From positions 1 through 10,909 of the forward strand of contig JAJBTS010000275.1 in the NCBI GenBank assembly GCA_020860885.1: a DNA stretch of 10,909 nt, written 5' to 3'. This document shows positions 1-6,666 of the stretch, piece after piece. The notes beneath the pieces are model-generated. The model searched no databases. It had not been told where the DNA came from and saw nothing but the letters and a program-made list of their open reading frames with translations. A program made the translations under genes and the position numbers. The stretch is from Bacteroidales bacterium (lineage in GTDB: Bacteria > Bacteroidota > Bacteroidia > Bacteroidales > Azobacteroidaceae). Within the stretch, counting starts at the first letter, position 1; each line of letters starts with the position of its first letter.

Positions 1-267
1 GTCATACTGAGTGATATGGCAATTACTTTCATTTCCTTCTGTTGCAAGATAAGCACCTAAAGTAAACAGGTCATATTGTGCTTTAAGAAGAAATTCCCTG
101 TCTTCCCGATTGTCTATATCATCAAGCAAACAGGCGATGAAAGAATTTAATTCGTCAACTGTTCCATAAGCTTCAATCTGAGTATTGGTTTTGAGTACTC
201 TCTTTCCTCCAACCAGTGAAGTATAACCTTCGTCTCCTTTTCTTGTATATATTTTGCTTTTTGCCAT
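1..267 (-). CDS. PduO-type ATP:cob(I)alamin adenosyltransferase, N-terminal 89 codons (3' end outside window)
   Basis: This enzyme transfers the adenosyl group of ATP to cob(I)alamin, making adenosylcobalamin in the cytoplasm for mutases such as methylmalonyl-CoA mutase. The ATG at 265-267 opens a frame that stays open to base 1. The visible protein starts MAKSKIYTRKGDEGYTSLVG, which carries the family's ATP-binding N-terminal motif (YTRxGDxGxTSLxGG, residues 7-21). It is followed by 'EAYGTVDELNS' (residues 32-42) and a helical stretch 'LLKAQYDLFTLGAYLAT', all diagnostic of the PduO/MMAB trimeric fold. The family is usually about 180-190 residues, so roughly half is missing beyond the left edge. 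An AAAGGA stretch lies 10 bases upstream of the ATG. The start lies inside the end of the upstream methyltransferase frame (95-bp overlap, different frame), so the two are probably co-transcribed. The identification is firm; the gene was recognised by motif reading only. Confidence 0.93.
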   Translation of the reverse strand, partial: MAKSKIYTRKGDEGYTSLVGGKRVLKTNTQIEAYGTVDELNSFIACLLDDIDNREDREFLLKAQYDLFTLGAYLATEGNESNCHITQYD

Positions 268-991
268 AACTGAAATATCCTTTATAATGTTTTTTAGGTA
301 GTTTTTCGTTGAAAAAAATGAGACCTACTCTGTATAAATCTACACTCATTCTTGTATGAGTATCTTCTTTTAACTTAATCCATAATTTTTTTATCTCTTT
401 ATTCTTAATGATATCATTAAGAATAATAATGCTATTTTTACCGGCTAAAGCTTTGCATAAAAGCATTCCTTCTTCGGCCTTCATAGTTTTTGGGAGATTA
501 TTCATTAAAATAAAGTCAACTCTTTCATTCTCAGCTACTATTCTTTTGCTATTTTCTTTGTAATCACCCTCTAAAATCTGAACGTTGTTAAAATTTTGTG
601 CCATAGAAAAATATCTGACAAATTGTAATAATCCAGGACGTTCTTCCAACAAATAGCAGGAAGTCTTACCGCCTGAAGCCATAACAAGATATAAGCTGAT
701 GACTCCTGTAGAACATCCAACCTGAACAACGCTTTGACATTTAAGAAAGTTCATCAAACGAAACAAAAAAGCTCCATAATTGCTGGGTTGTGCTTCTTTT
801 GCAGTAATTTTACTATAATAGTCTTTTCTGGAAAGGAGATTGGCCCTGAATTGTTCTATCTCTTCAAAGATGTAATAAGGTGATTTTTCTTCAATTACTT
901 TAGTAATTAAGTTGTAGACAAAAGGGGAGTGGACTCCAAATCCTTTTCTATAACGTATTTTCCTATATAATTTTGTTCCAGAGAAACGCAT
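173..991 (-). CDS. class I SAM-dependent methyltransferase (Bacteroidota 'GxGVHSPF' family)
   Basis: A cytoplasmic methyltransferase of unknown substrate, 272 residues as read from the ATG at 989-991. The N-terminal signature 'GFGVHSPFVYNLI' (residues 17-29) marks a family I know from Bacteroidota genomes. The SAM-binding Rossmann core follows: motif I 'VVQVGCSTGVISLYL' (88-102), acidic E116/E117 after strand 2, 'ILEGDY' (139-144), and 'VDFILMNNLP' (158-167) for strand 4. The layout resembles O-methyltransferases, but substrate residues cannot be assigned. Family members, as I recall them, end near a 'KKHYxxxF' motif, seen here at 233-240. The remaining 32 residues are very basic (KKRRRR) and are encoded inside the downstream adenosyltransferase gene, so the tail may be a recent read-through after loss of a stop. 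The gene follows the deacetylase after 101 bp of AT-rich DNA that contains no clear promoter or terminator. The fold assignment is good; the function is open. Confidence 0.82.
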   Translation of the reverse strand: MRFSGTKLYRKIRYRKGFGVHSPFVYNLITKVIEEKSPYYIFEEIEQFRANLLSRKDYYSKITAKEAQPSNYGAFLFRLMNFLKCQSVVQVGCSTGVISLYLVMASGGKTSCYLLEERPGLLQFVRYFSMAQNFNNVQILEGDYKENSKRIVAENERVDFILMNNLPKTMKAEEGMLLCKALAGKNSIIILNDIIKNKEIKKLWIKLKEDTHTRMSVDLYRVGLIFFNEKLPKKHYKGYFSYGKKQNIYKKRRRRLYFTGWRKESTQNQYSD

Positions 992-1092
992 AAATTAATT
1001 AAGAATGAAAAATAAATTATTATTAATTAAATCATTTCCCGATAAAGACAAATTAAATTGGCTTTTGCCGATAGAATTTCGACTTAAAATAT

Positions 1093-1704
1093 TTATTCAA
1101 TCCGTTTGAAAGTATACCCTTCTCTTAATAGCCACTCAATGGATTTAGGCAAAGCTATTTTCATTTTATCTTCAGCTTTAAGAGAATCATGGAATACGAG
1201 GATGGATCCATTCCGCGTATATTTTTTTACATTCTCAAATACCTTATCTCCCGTCATAAGACGGCTATAATCTCTGGTTACCACATCCCACATGATAATT
1301 TTATACTTTTTTCTTAAAATGAAGAATTGAGGCAGCCGCATATGGCCGTGGGGAGGTCTGAATAATTTGCTATCAATTAATTCGTTTGCTTTTTCAACGT
1401 CTTGAATGAAATTTTTTGAAAGGGTTTTTAAGCCTTGTAAATGATGGTAGGTATGATTACCCGTCATATGACCTCTTTTCTGAACTTCTTTATAAATTTC
1501 CGGATATTTCCGTACATTATCTGCCACACAAAAAAAAGTAGCTTTGATTTGGTATTTATCCAACAAATCCAATACCCAGGGAGTTACTTCCGGAATAGGA
1601 CCATCGTCGAAAGTTAAATAGACAACTTTCTCATTCGTATTAAATCGCCAGTGAGCGCCCGGAAAAAGCGCCCGGTATAGCAAAGGAGGACGTTCTATCA
1701 GCAT
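1093..1704 (-). CDS. polysaccharide deacetylase, NodB homology domain (carbohydrate esterase family 4)
   Basis: A 203-residue metal-dependent de-N-acetylase-type protein consisting of little more than one NodB domain. The family removes acetyl groups from N-acetylated sugars such as chitin or peptidoglycan; the substrate here is unknown. All five CE4 motifs can be seen. Motif 1 is 'TFDDGP' (31-36), with D33 the expected base and D34 a metal ligand. Motif 2 is 'HTYHH' (84-88), supplying metal ligands H84 and H88. Motif 3 is 'RPPHG' (116-120), motif 4 'WDVVTRDY' (139-146) and motif 5 'LVFHDS' (169-174), with H172 the expected acid. The catalytic set is therefore complete. No signal peptide or membrane anchor is visible, so export is not evident; an intracellular or membrane-face role alongside the neighbouring GT-C protein is possible. 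The start ATG is only 3 bp after the stop of the DUF2723 gene, implying one transcript and probably coupled translation. Confidence 0.92.
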   Translation of the reverse strand: MLIERPPLLYRALFPGAHWRFNTNEKVVYLTFDDGPIPEVTPWVLDLLDKYQIKATFFCVADNVRKYPEIYKEVQKRGHMTGNHTYHHLQGLKTLSKNFIQDVEKANELIDSKLFRPPHGHMRLPQFFILRKKYKIIMWDVVTRDYSRLMTGDKVFENVKKYTRNGSILVFHDSLKAEDKMKIALPKSIEWLLREGYTFKRIE

Positions 1705-1707
1705 ATC

Positions 1708-4700
1708 TTATTGATTGGTTCCTCCCGCTCCCGCACTGCTGTTTCCTGTAAGACTTTGAAATTTCTGTAAACTTTGTGAGAATGTAGGATAATAATCATC
1801 ATTTTTTTCAGGTGCATTTTCCTGGAAAAATTGTATGATACTATCCAAAAACAACATATCTCTATATACAGACTGGTAAACGGAAGAATATTGTTTTCTG
1901 TTTAACCGGTTGTACCAGTTCAGGTTTTTAATCAGGTCATCAGCCAGCTTAGTATATAGTTCAATCGCTTTTTCAGTTTTTCCTATTCTATGATAGGATC
2001 TTGCTAGTTCTCCTACACTGTAATCGAAGGGGACATTGTATTCGGGTATTACCTGGAAAGAATAATCCAATGCTTTTTCGGCTCTTTCAAAATCACCTTC
2101 ATTCACTAGTTCTTCGGCTAAACGGGCAAAGATCATCCGGAATGTTTTTGCCATTCTTATAGAATTTTCATCCAGATACAATCCCGGTTGTTCCATATTT
2201 CCCCATTTGTATTTATTCATTACGTTGTCGTACATCACATCCGTATCTACCGGTTGATATTTGATTGCTTCAAAAGGCATGATCCGATAAGCAACTCCGT
2301 CTTGTCTGAAGTAAGGATCTAATCTTAAATACTGATCTGCTCCGACAGTAATGGCATAATACATAGGACGGCTCCAGTCACTATTGTTTCTTAACATTTC
2401 CAGTATCATCAATTCGTGTTTGTATAAGCCATCTTTAGGTGCTTCTATAGGTCTTCCGCTCTCATCTTTTATTTCTCCTAAATCAACTAGTAAATGAGGA
2501 GGAATCCATGCCGCATTTTCAGGTTTAACTATTCCGGCTTCCACTACTGCTGTTGAATCAATGGGAACAGTAATCTGGTAAGTGGGTATATTATCTCTTT
2601 CAATACTATATCCTTTGATACGTTTATCTCTCGGGTCTTCTGATTTGACTCTGTCTAAAACTTTACTAACATCCCATGGATAATTATATTCACCAAAGAC
2701 ATAGGCATAATCATGTACTCCCTGCACATATTCATAATTTTTCCACTCTATAGGAAGAGGATCCGATTCATAAGCCTGACGTTTCATCTGGTCAATATAC
2801 CAGTCTGTTTGCAGATAACTCAGGTTGCATACTCTTACATCTGTACGGTATCCTTCTACCTCCTGAGCATACCATAGTGGAAATGTATCATTATCACCAT
2901 TTGTGAAGATAATCGAGTTTGGTTCGCAGGTTGTTAAGTAGTTCATTCCGAAATCACGTGCGATGTATCTGCCTGAACGATCGTGATCGTCCCAGGTTTG
3001 GGAAACCATTTGGATAGGAACCAACAAGCAAAGAACGGTTCCAGCTGCAGCAGCAGCTGTAGGAGGAAGTTTAATATATTTCCTCAACGCATTAATAACA
3101 GCGATGGTACCTAATCCGATCCATATACTGAACGCATAGAAGGATCCTGCATAAGCATAGTCCCTTTCACGTGGTTGATAGGGTGTTTGATTCAGATATA
3201 CTACAATAGCTAAGCCTGTCATAAAGAACAGGAAGAAGGTGACCCAGAATTGCTGTGTTCCTTTCTTTCCGGAATAAACCTGCAGGAATATTCCTAAAAT
3301 ACCCAGTAATAAAGGCAACATATAATATTTATTGTGTCCTTTATTTTTAGCTATGCTATTAGGAAGATTATCTTGCGGACCGACCATCATAGAATCAATA
3401 AACTTAATACCTGTGATCCAGTTTCCGTTAGAAACTTCACCATGTCCCTGAATATCATTTTGCCTTCCGGAAAAGTTCCACATGAAATAACGCCAATACA
3501 TAAAGTTAACCTGGTATTGGAAGAAGAATCTCAGATTTTCACCGAAAGTAGGTTTTTGAACATTTTTTCCTCCGGCGGGTGTATTAACCCTTACCCGTTT
3601 CCCTTTGAAGTTTGACCATTCTTTATATGCCTGCACATGACGGGGGTCATCACTATGCATGCGTGGGAATAACATATTCAATTCGTCAATATATACGGGA
3701 CTTATTTTCCGTCCTGATTCGTAGTATTTATCTTTCTCTGAAGGGTCTCTTTTAGGTATTTTAGTCCAGATAGGGCCATGATCTTCAGTTACCAATTCTA
3801 TATTTCGTCCTGCTCCTTTAGCATATTTGAATTCAGAAGCAAAAGTTCGTCCGTAGAATAAGGGAGTTTCTCCGTACTGCTCACGGGCCAAATACGTTCT
3901 TAATGTAAATATATCTTCCGGAGAATTCTGGTCCATAGGAGGGTTTGCAATTGAGCGGATAACAATTACAGCATAAGAAGAATATCCTATAGTAATTACA
4001 AATAATCCAATTAAAATAGTATTTAGTACTACCGGATTAATTTTTTTGTATATAAAAAGGAATGCTGTTAATAAAGCGATAAGAAATACGCCCAACCAAA
4101 TTCCATCTCCAATAAACGGTATTCCTAATAATGTGATAGCCAGAATGAATGAAAATTTGGTTCTTACAGGATTTTGTTTCTCACGCATGGTTTCCCACAT
4201 GGCCCAGATTAATACGGCAACAAGAACGATGATGTAGAAAATAACTCCTGAATTGTATGAGAGCCCAAAACTATTTACAAATAATAATTCAAACCATCCG
4301 GCAACTTCCACAAGTCCCTGAACCAGACCATATAGTATAGCAGCAAGAATTCCGAATGAAATTAATAATGAAATGATAGCTCCTTTCCAGGTTGGATTTG
4401 GATATCTTCTGAAATAATATACCAATACGATGGCAGGAATACAAAGTAGATTCAATAAGTGGATTGCGATAGAAATCCCCATCAGGTAAGCGATTAAAAT
4501 AAGCCATCTGTCGGAATGGGGTTCATCGGCTACATCGTCCCATTTTAGAATGAGCCAGAAAACGACTGCTGTCATTAAGGAAGAGAAAGCATATACTTCT
4601 CCTTCTACCGCTGAAAACCAAAAGGTATCAGAGAACGTGTAGGCTAAAGCACCTACTGCACCGGCGCCTAAAATAGCAATTTTTTGTCCCAGTGTAACTT

Positions 4701-5034
4701 CTGCATTTTTATCTTTGATTACAATTTTTTTAGCAAGATAGGTAATGGTCCAGAAAAGAAATAATATAGTTAAGGCACTGAATATTGCAGACATGGCATT
4801 TAGCATAATTGCAACCTGAGAAGGTTCTGATGCCAGGTGAGAAAATAAATTACCCATCAACATAAAAATAGGGGCCCCGGGTGGATGGCCTACTTCTAAT
4901 TTGTATGCTGATGCTATAAATTCTCCACAATCCCAAAAACTTGCTGTGGGTTCTATTGTAAGTAAATAGGTAGTTGCTGCAATTGCAAATACGATCCATC
5001 CTAAGATGTTATTTGCTAAATTGTATTTCTTCTT
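1708..5034 (-). CDS. DUF2723 (GT-C type) large membrane protein with C-terminal TPR-like repeats; canonical start codon missing
   Basis: A very large membrane protein of the DUF2723 family, which belongs to the GT-C glycosyltransferase superfamily. By analogy with protein O-mannosyltransferases it may transfer a sugar from a lipid carrier in the inner membrane, but its reaction is not established. The first in-frame ATG (4861-4863) gives 1051 residues. However, 57 further in-frame codons upstream match the family start: 'KKYNLANNILGW', a hydrophobic helix, then 'FWDCGEF' with the acidic residue typical of the GT-C first loop, and 'KLEVGHPPGAP'. I therefore extend the gene to 5034, where AAG stands in place of the expected ATG (total 1108 codons). 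About a dozen hydrophobic segments fill the first half. A conserved soluble region follows, with 'FTNGDNDTFPLWYAQ', and then TPR-like repeats ('GDFERAEKALDYSF', 'GKTEKAIELYTKLADDL') near the C-terminus. The tail is Ser/Gly/Ala-rich. A stop codon (TAA, 5035-5037) lies directly before the AAG. The deacetylase follows 3 bp downstream. Confidence 0.85.
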   Translation of the reverse strand, partial: KKKYNLANNILGWIVFAIAATTYLLTIEPTASFWDCGEFIASAYKLEVGHPPGAPIFMLMGNLFSHLASEPSQVAIMLNAMSAIFSALTILFLFWTITYLAKKIVIKDKNAEVTLGQKIAILGAGAVGALAYTFSDTFWFSAVEGEVYAFSSLMTAVVFWLILKWDDVADEPHSDRWLILIAYLMGISIAIHLLNLLCIPAIVLVYYFRRYPNPTWKGAIISLLISFGILAAILYGLVQGLVEVAGWFELLFVNSFGLSYNSGVIFYIIVLVAVLIWAMWETMREKQNPVRTKFSFILAITLLGIPFIGDGIWLGVFLIALLTAFLFIYKKINPVVLNTILIGLFVITIGYSSYAVIVIRSIANPPMDQNSPEDIFTLRTYLAREQYGETPLFYGRTFASEFKYAKGAGRNIELVTEDHGPIWTKIPKRDPSEKDKYYESGRKISPVYIDELNMLFPRMHSDDPRHVQAYKEWSNFKGKRVRVNTPAGGKNVQKPTFGENLRFFFQYQVNFMYWRYFMWNFSGRQNDIQGHGEVSNGNWITGIKFIDSMMVGPQDNLPNSIAKNKGHNKYYMLPLLLGILGIFLQVYSGKKGTQQFWVTFFLFFMTGLAIVVYLNQTPYQPRERDYAYAGSFYAFSIWIGLGTIAVINALRKYIKLPPTAAAAAGTVLCLLVPIQMVSQTWDDHDRSGRYIARDFGMNYLTTCEPNSIIFTNGDNDTFPLWYAQEVEGYRTDVRVCNLSYLQTDWYIDQMKRQAYESDPLPIEWKNYEYVQGVHDYAYVFGEYNYPWDVSKVLDRVKSEDPRDKRIKGYSIERDNIPTYQITVPIDSTAVVEAGIVKPENAAWIPPHLLVDLGEIKDESGRPIEAPKDGLYKHELMILEMLRNNSDWSRPMYYAITVGADQYLRLDPYFRQDGVAYRIMPFEAIKYQPVDTDVMYDNVMNKYKWGNMEQPGLYLDENSIRMAKTFRMIFARLAEELVNEGDFERAEKALDYSFQVIPEYNVPFDYSVGELARSYHRIGKTEKAIELYTKLADDLIKNLNWYNRLNRKQYSSVYQSVYRDMLFLDSIIQFFQENAPEKNDDYYPTFSQSLQKFQSLTGNSSAGAGGTNQ

Positions 5035-5084
5035 TTAACTATATTTTGTTGCGATTTAATCACTTAAAGAGGTGCAATTTGCGG

Positions 5085-5092
5085 CAAAGATA
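5085..5092 (-). promoter_or_regulatory. promoter -7 box for the DUF2723 gene
   Basis: On the minus strand this reads TATCTTTG, a perfect match to the Bacteroidota TAnnTTTG -7 element. It lies about 50 bases upstream of the position where the DUF2723 family normally starts (5034). A clear TTTG -33 element at 19-21 bp spacing is not visible; the nearest TTTG is 26 bp away. Its position suggests the transcript covers the conserved codons that lie before the first ATG. Confidence 0.5.
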
Positions 5093-5180
5093 GGAAACAT
5101 AATTAAAATTAGGTAGTACAAATCAATATTTTTTGTTAATATATTCCTTAAAAGCTTTATTTTACAAGCAAAATCTATTA

Positions 5181-5870
5181 TTACAACTTGCCCTCATCTG
5201 CAAAAGAATAATAAACACTTTCGCAGACAATAATATGATCTATTAAATGGATATCCAATAGTTTCAACCCTTCTTTTAGTTTTTGAGTAAGGATTTCATC
5301 TTGTCTGCTTGGATTCTTATTGCCTGACGGATGGTTATGACAAATAACAACACTGGTACAAAGGCGAGAGAGAGCTTCTTTGTAAATAATACGGTTGTCG
5401 ACTACTGTTTCAGAAATTCCTCCCTGGCTTAATTTAATTTTATCAATGATCTTATTTGACCGATTGAGGAACAATACCCAGAATTCCTCATAGTATAAAT
5501 CTGCTAGTAATGGATGAAAAAGGTCATAGATATCTTTACTATAACGAATTTGTCCAAGGTTAACTATTTCTGAAGATCTCCTTCTTTTTCCCAACTCCAG
5601 AGCAGCTATAATAGATATAGCTTTCGCTTCTCCAATTCCTTTGAAGGTCTTTATCAGATCTTTTACTGAAAGTTTTCCAAGTTTATTTAAATTATTGTCT
5701 ACAGATTGAAGTATTCTCTGAGACAATTGTACTACAGATTCTTCTGTATTCCCCGAACCGATCAGGATAGCTAGAAGTTCGGCATCACTTAACGCGCTAA
5801 CTCCTTTAAGAAGGAGTTTCTCGCGAGGCTGGTCTTCCGGAGACCATTCTTTCACAGATAGTTTTGGCAT
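5181..5870 (-). CDS. radC: RadC family protein (UPF0758), JAMM/MPN+ domain
   Basis: A 229-residue RadC family protein, the family's usual length. Despite the name, a direct role in DNA repair has not held up; the C-terminal domain is a JAMM (MPN+) fold that normally binds zinc as a peptidase. The N-terminal part has 'SVKEWSPEDQPREKLL' (5-20), 'ALSDAELLAILIGSG' (26-40) and a helix-hairpin-helix region around 'LIKTFKGIGEAKAISI' (71-86), which suggests DNA contact. The C-terminal part has the diagnostic 'HNHPSGNKNPSRQD' (178-191), with H178, H180 and D191 as predicted metal ligands, so the site looks intact. It lies 85 bp downstream of efp in the same direction. That gap holds a strong hairpin but no TAnnTTTG box, so radC is probably expressed from the efp transcript. 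Followed by about 145 bp of AT-rich spacer. Confidence 0.95.
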   Translation of the reverse strand: MPKLSVKEWSPEDQPREKLLLKGVSALSDAELLAILIGSGNTEESVVQLSQRILQSVDNNLNKLGKLSVKDLIKTFKGIGEAKAISIIAALELGKRRRSSEIVNLGQIRYSKDIYDLFHPLLADLYYEEFWVLFLNRSNKIIDKIKLSQGGISETVVDNRIIYKEALSRLCTSVVICHNHPSGNKNPSRQDEILTQKLKEGLKLLDIHLIDHIIVCESVYYSFADEGKL

Positions 5871-5894
5871 GGTAAAATGGTTTTAGTTACAATA

Positions 5895-5952
5895 ATCAGT
5901 TAACAGTTATCAATTGTTTTACTGGTGACTGATAACTGTTAACTGATAACTG
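5895..5952. repeat. 18-bp perfect inverted repeat with an extra TGATAACTG copy, between efp and radC
   Basis: The left arm at 5895-5912 (ATCAGTTAACAGTTATCA) is perfectly complementary to the right arm at 5930-5947, with a 17-base loop. The right side carries the 9-mer TGATAACTG twice (5930-5938 and 5944-5952, period 14), and the left arm carries its complement CAGTTATCA (5904-5912). The arms are AT-rich and neither strand has a T-run after the stem, so it is not a classical intrinsic terminator. It ends 3 bases beyond the efp stop codon. Inferred roles include mRNA stabilisation or processing between efp and radC, attenuation, or a dispersed intergenic repeat. Confidence 0.85.
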
Positions 5953-5955
5953 AAG

Positions 5956-6522
5956 TTATTCTTTTGCTCTTTCTACGTAAGAGCCATCACGTGTATCTAC
6001 TTTAATTTTTTCTCCTTCATTAATAAACAGAGGAACACGTATTGTGGCACCAGTTTCAAGAGTAGCCGGTTTAGTTGCATTGGTTGCCGTATCTCCTTTT
6101 AATCCGGGTTCGGTATAGGTAACGGTCAATACAACATGAGTCGGAAGCTCAGCAAAAAGAATGGTTTCTGTTGCTGCATGTACAACTACTTCGGCAATAT
6201 CGCCTTCTTTCAGGAAGTCAACACCGTTGATAAGGTCTTTTTGAATAGAAACTTGTTCATAAGTTTCCTGATTCATAAAATTGTAACCCATATCGTCTTG
6301 ATAAAGAAATTGATAAGGTCTTCTTTCAATACGAACTTCATCAACCTTTACTCCTGAATTGAAAGTTTTATCAATTACGCGACCGGTAGTTACATTTTTA
6401 AGCTTTGTTCTCACGAAAGCAGGTCCTTTTCCTGGTTTTACATGAAGAAATTCCACTATATAGAAGTATTGCCCCTCCAGGTCAATACACATTCCATTCT
6501 TAAAATCTGAGGTACTTGCCAT
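5956..6522 (-). CDS. efp: translation elongation factor P
   Basis: EF-P binds between the P and E sites of stalled ribosomes and promotes peptide-bond formation at consecutive prolines. The 188-residue product has the normal EF-P length and three-domain layout. The N-terminal KOW-like domain has the tip loop '[10 protein letters not shown]' (27-36); K32 sits where the residue that is post-translationally modified in many bacteria lies, here within a PGKG loop. The central OB domain has '[14 protein letters not shown]' (65-78) and 'MNQETYEQ'. The C-terminal domain carries the family signature '[19 protein letters not shown]' and ends '[16 protein letters not shown]'. No modification enzyme is encoded in this window, so the modification type cannot be inferred. 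It is the first gene of a leftward unit with radC and has a well-formed Bacteroidota promoter 49 bp upstream of the ATG, measured to the -7 box. Confidence 0.98.
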   Translation of the reverse strand: MASTSDFKNGMCIDLEGQYFYIVEFLHVKPGKGPAFVRTKLKNVTTGRVIDKTFNSGVKVDEVRIERRPYQFLYQDDMGYNFMNQETYEQVSIQKDLINGVDFLKEGDIAEVVVHAATETILFAELPTHVVLTVTYTEPGLKGDTATNATKPATLETGATIRVPLFINEGEKIKVDTRDGSYVERAKE

Positions 6523-6527
6523 AAGTA

Positions 6528-6557
6528 TGTGATAAATATTTAATTATTTGTGATAAA
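6528..6557. repeat. two direct copies of TGTGATAAA, 21 bp apart, in the efp leader
   Basis: TGTGATAAA occurs at 6528-6536 and again at 6549-6557, start-to-start 21 bp (about two helical turns). Both copies fall between the predicted efp promoter and the efp start codon, so they would lie in the 5' untranslated region. They may be a regulator site, or coincidence in AT-rich DNA. Confidence 0.4.
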
Positions 6558-6570
6558 GAATTTAGGCTGA

Positions 6571-6601
6571 CAAAGGTAAATATTTTAGAAGAAAAAACAA
6601 A
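6571..6601 (-). promoter_or_regulatory. efp promoter (TTTG, 19 bp, TACCTTTG)
   Basis: Read on the minus strand, TTTG (6598-6601) is followed by 19 bases and then TACCTTTG (6571-6578). This matches the Bacteroidota primary sigma factor consensus of a TTTG -33 element and a TAnnTTTG -7 element at the preferred spacing. Transcription would begin around 6564-6567, giving efp a leader of roughly 43-45 bases. No other site in the window fits the consensus as well. Confidence 0.75.
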
Positions 6602-6618
6602 ACAGGAAATTTTCTGTT
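6601..6618. promoter_or_regulatory. 18-bp near-perfect palindrome in the efp/ABC divergent region (candidate operator)
   Basis: AACAGGAAATTTTCTGTT reads as an inverted repeat in which 8 of 9 base pairs match (the single mismatch is G against T at the sixth position). It abuts and shares one base with the efp -33 element. It lies about 30 bp upstream of the -7-like box of the ABC genes, where a dimeric regulator could act on either promoter. No regulator gene is adjacent, so the assignment is inference. Confidence 0.4.
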
Positions 6619-6649
6619 ACATAATCAGGCTATTGAGTCAATTAAATAT

Positions 6650-6657
6650 TATTTTTG
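6650..6657 (+). promoter_or_regulatory. -7-like box TATTTTTG upstream of the ABC transporter pair
   Basis: TATTTTTG fits TAnnTTTG and lies 9 bases before the ATG at 6667. No TTTG is found at 19-21 bp spacing (the nearest TTG, 6633-6635, is 14 bp away), so the promoter is weaker than that of efp or is a chance match. If used, transcription would start within a few bases of the ATG, giving a nearly leaderless mRNA. Confidence 0.4.
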
Positions 6658-6666
6658 TAACTCATT

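Noticed and set aside
992..1092. Promoter or regulatory element in the deacetylase-methyltransferase gap, including two TTAATTAA copies (995-1002 and 1023-1030)
   Set aside because: No TAnnTTTG box is found (the closest, TTAATTTG, has a mismatch), and short AT palindromes are expected in such AT-rich spacer.
3334..3615. 93-codon plus-strand open frame inside the DUF2723 gene (and similar short frames at 4046-4237, 4289-4507, 6136-6357, 8856-9041 and 9903-10148)
   Set aside because: All lie opposite or out of frame within strongly supported genes, show no recognisable domain, and are best explained as shadows of the real coding frames.
5098..5100. In-frame ATG upstream of the DUF2723 region as its missing start
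   Set aside because: It is followed by 13 sense codons and then TAA, overlaps the predicted -7 box, and so cannot supply the start of the long frame.
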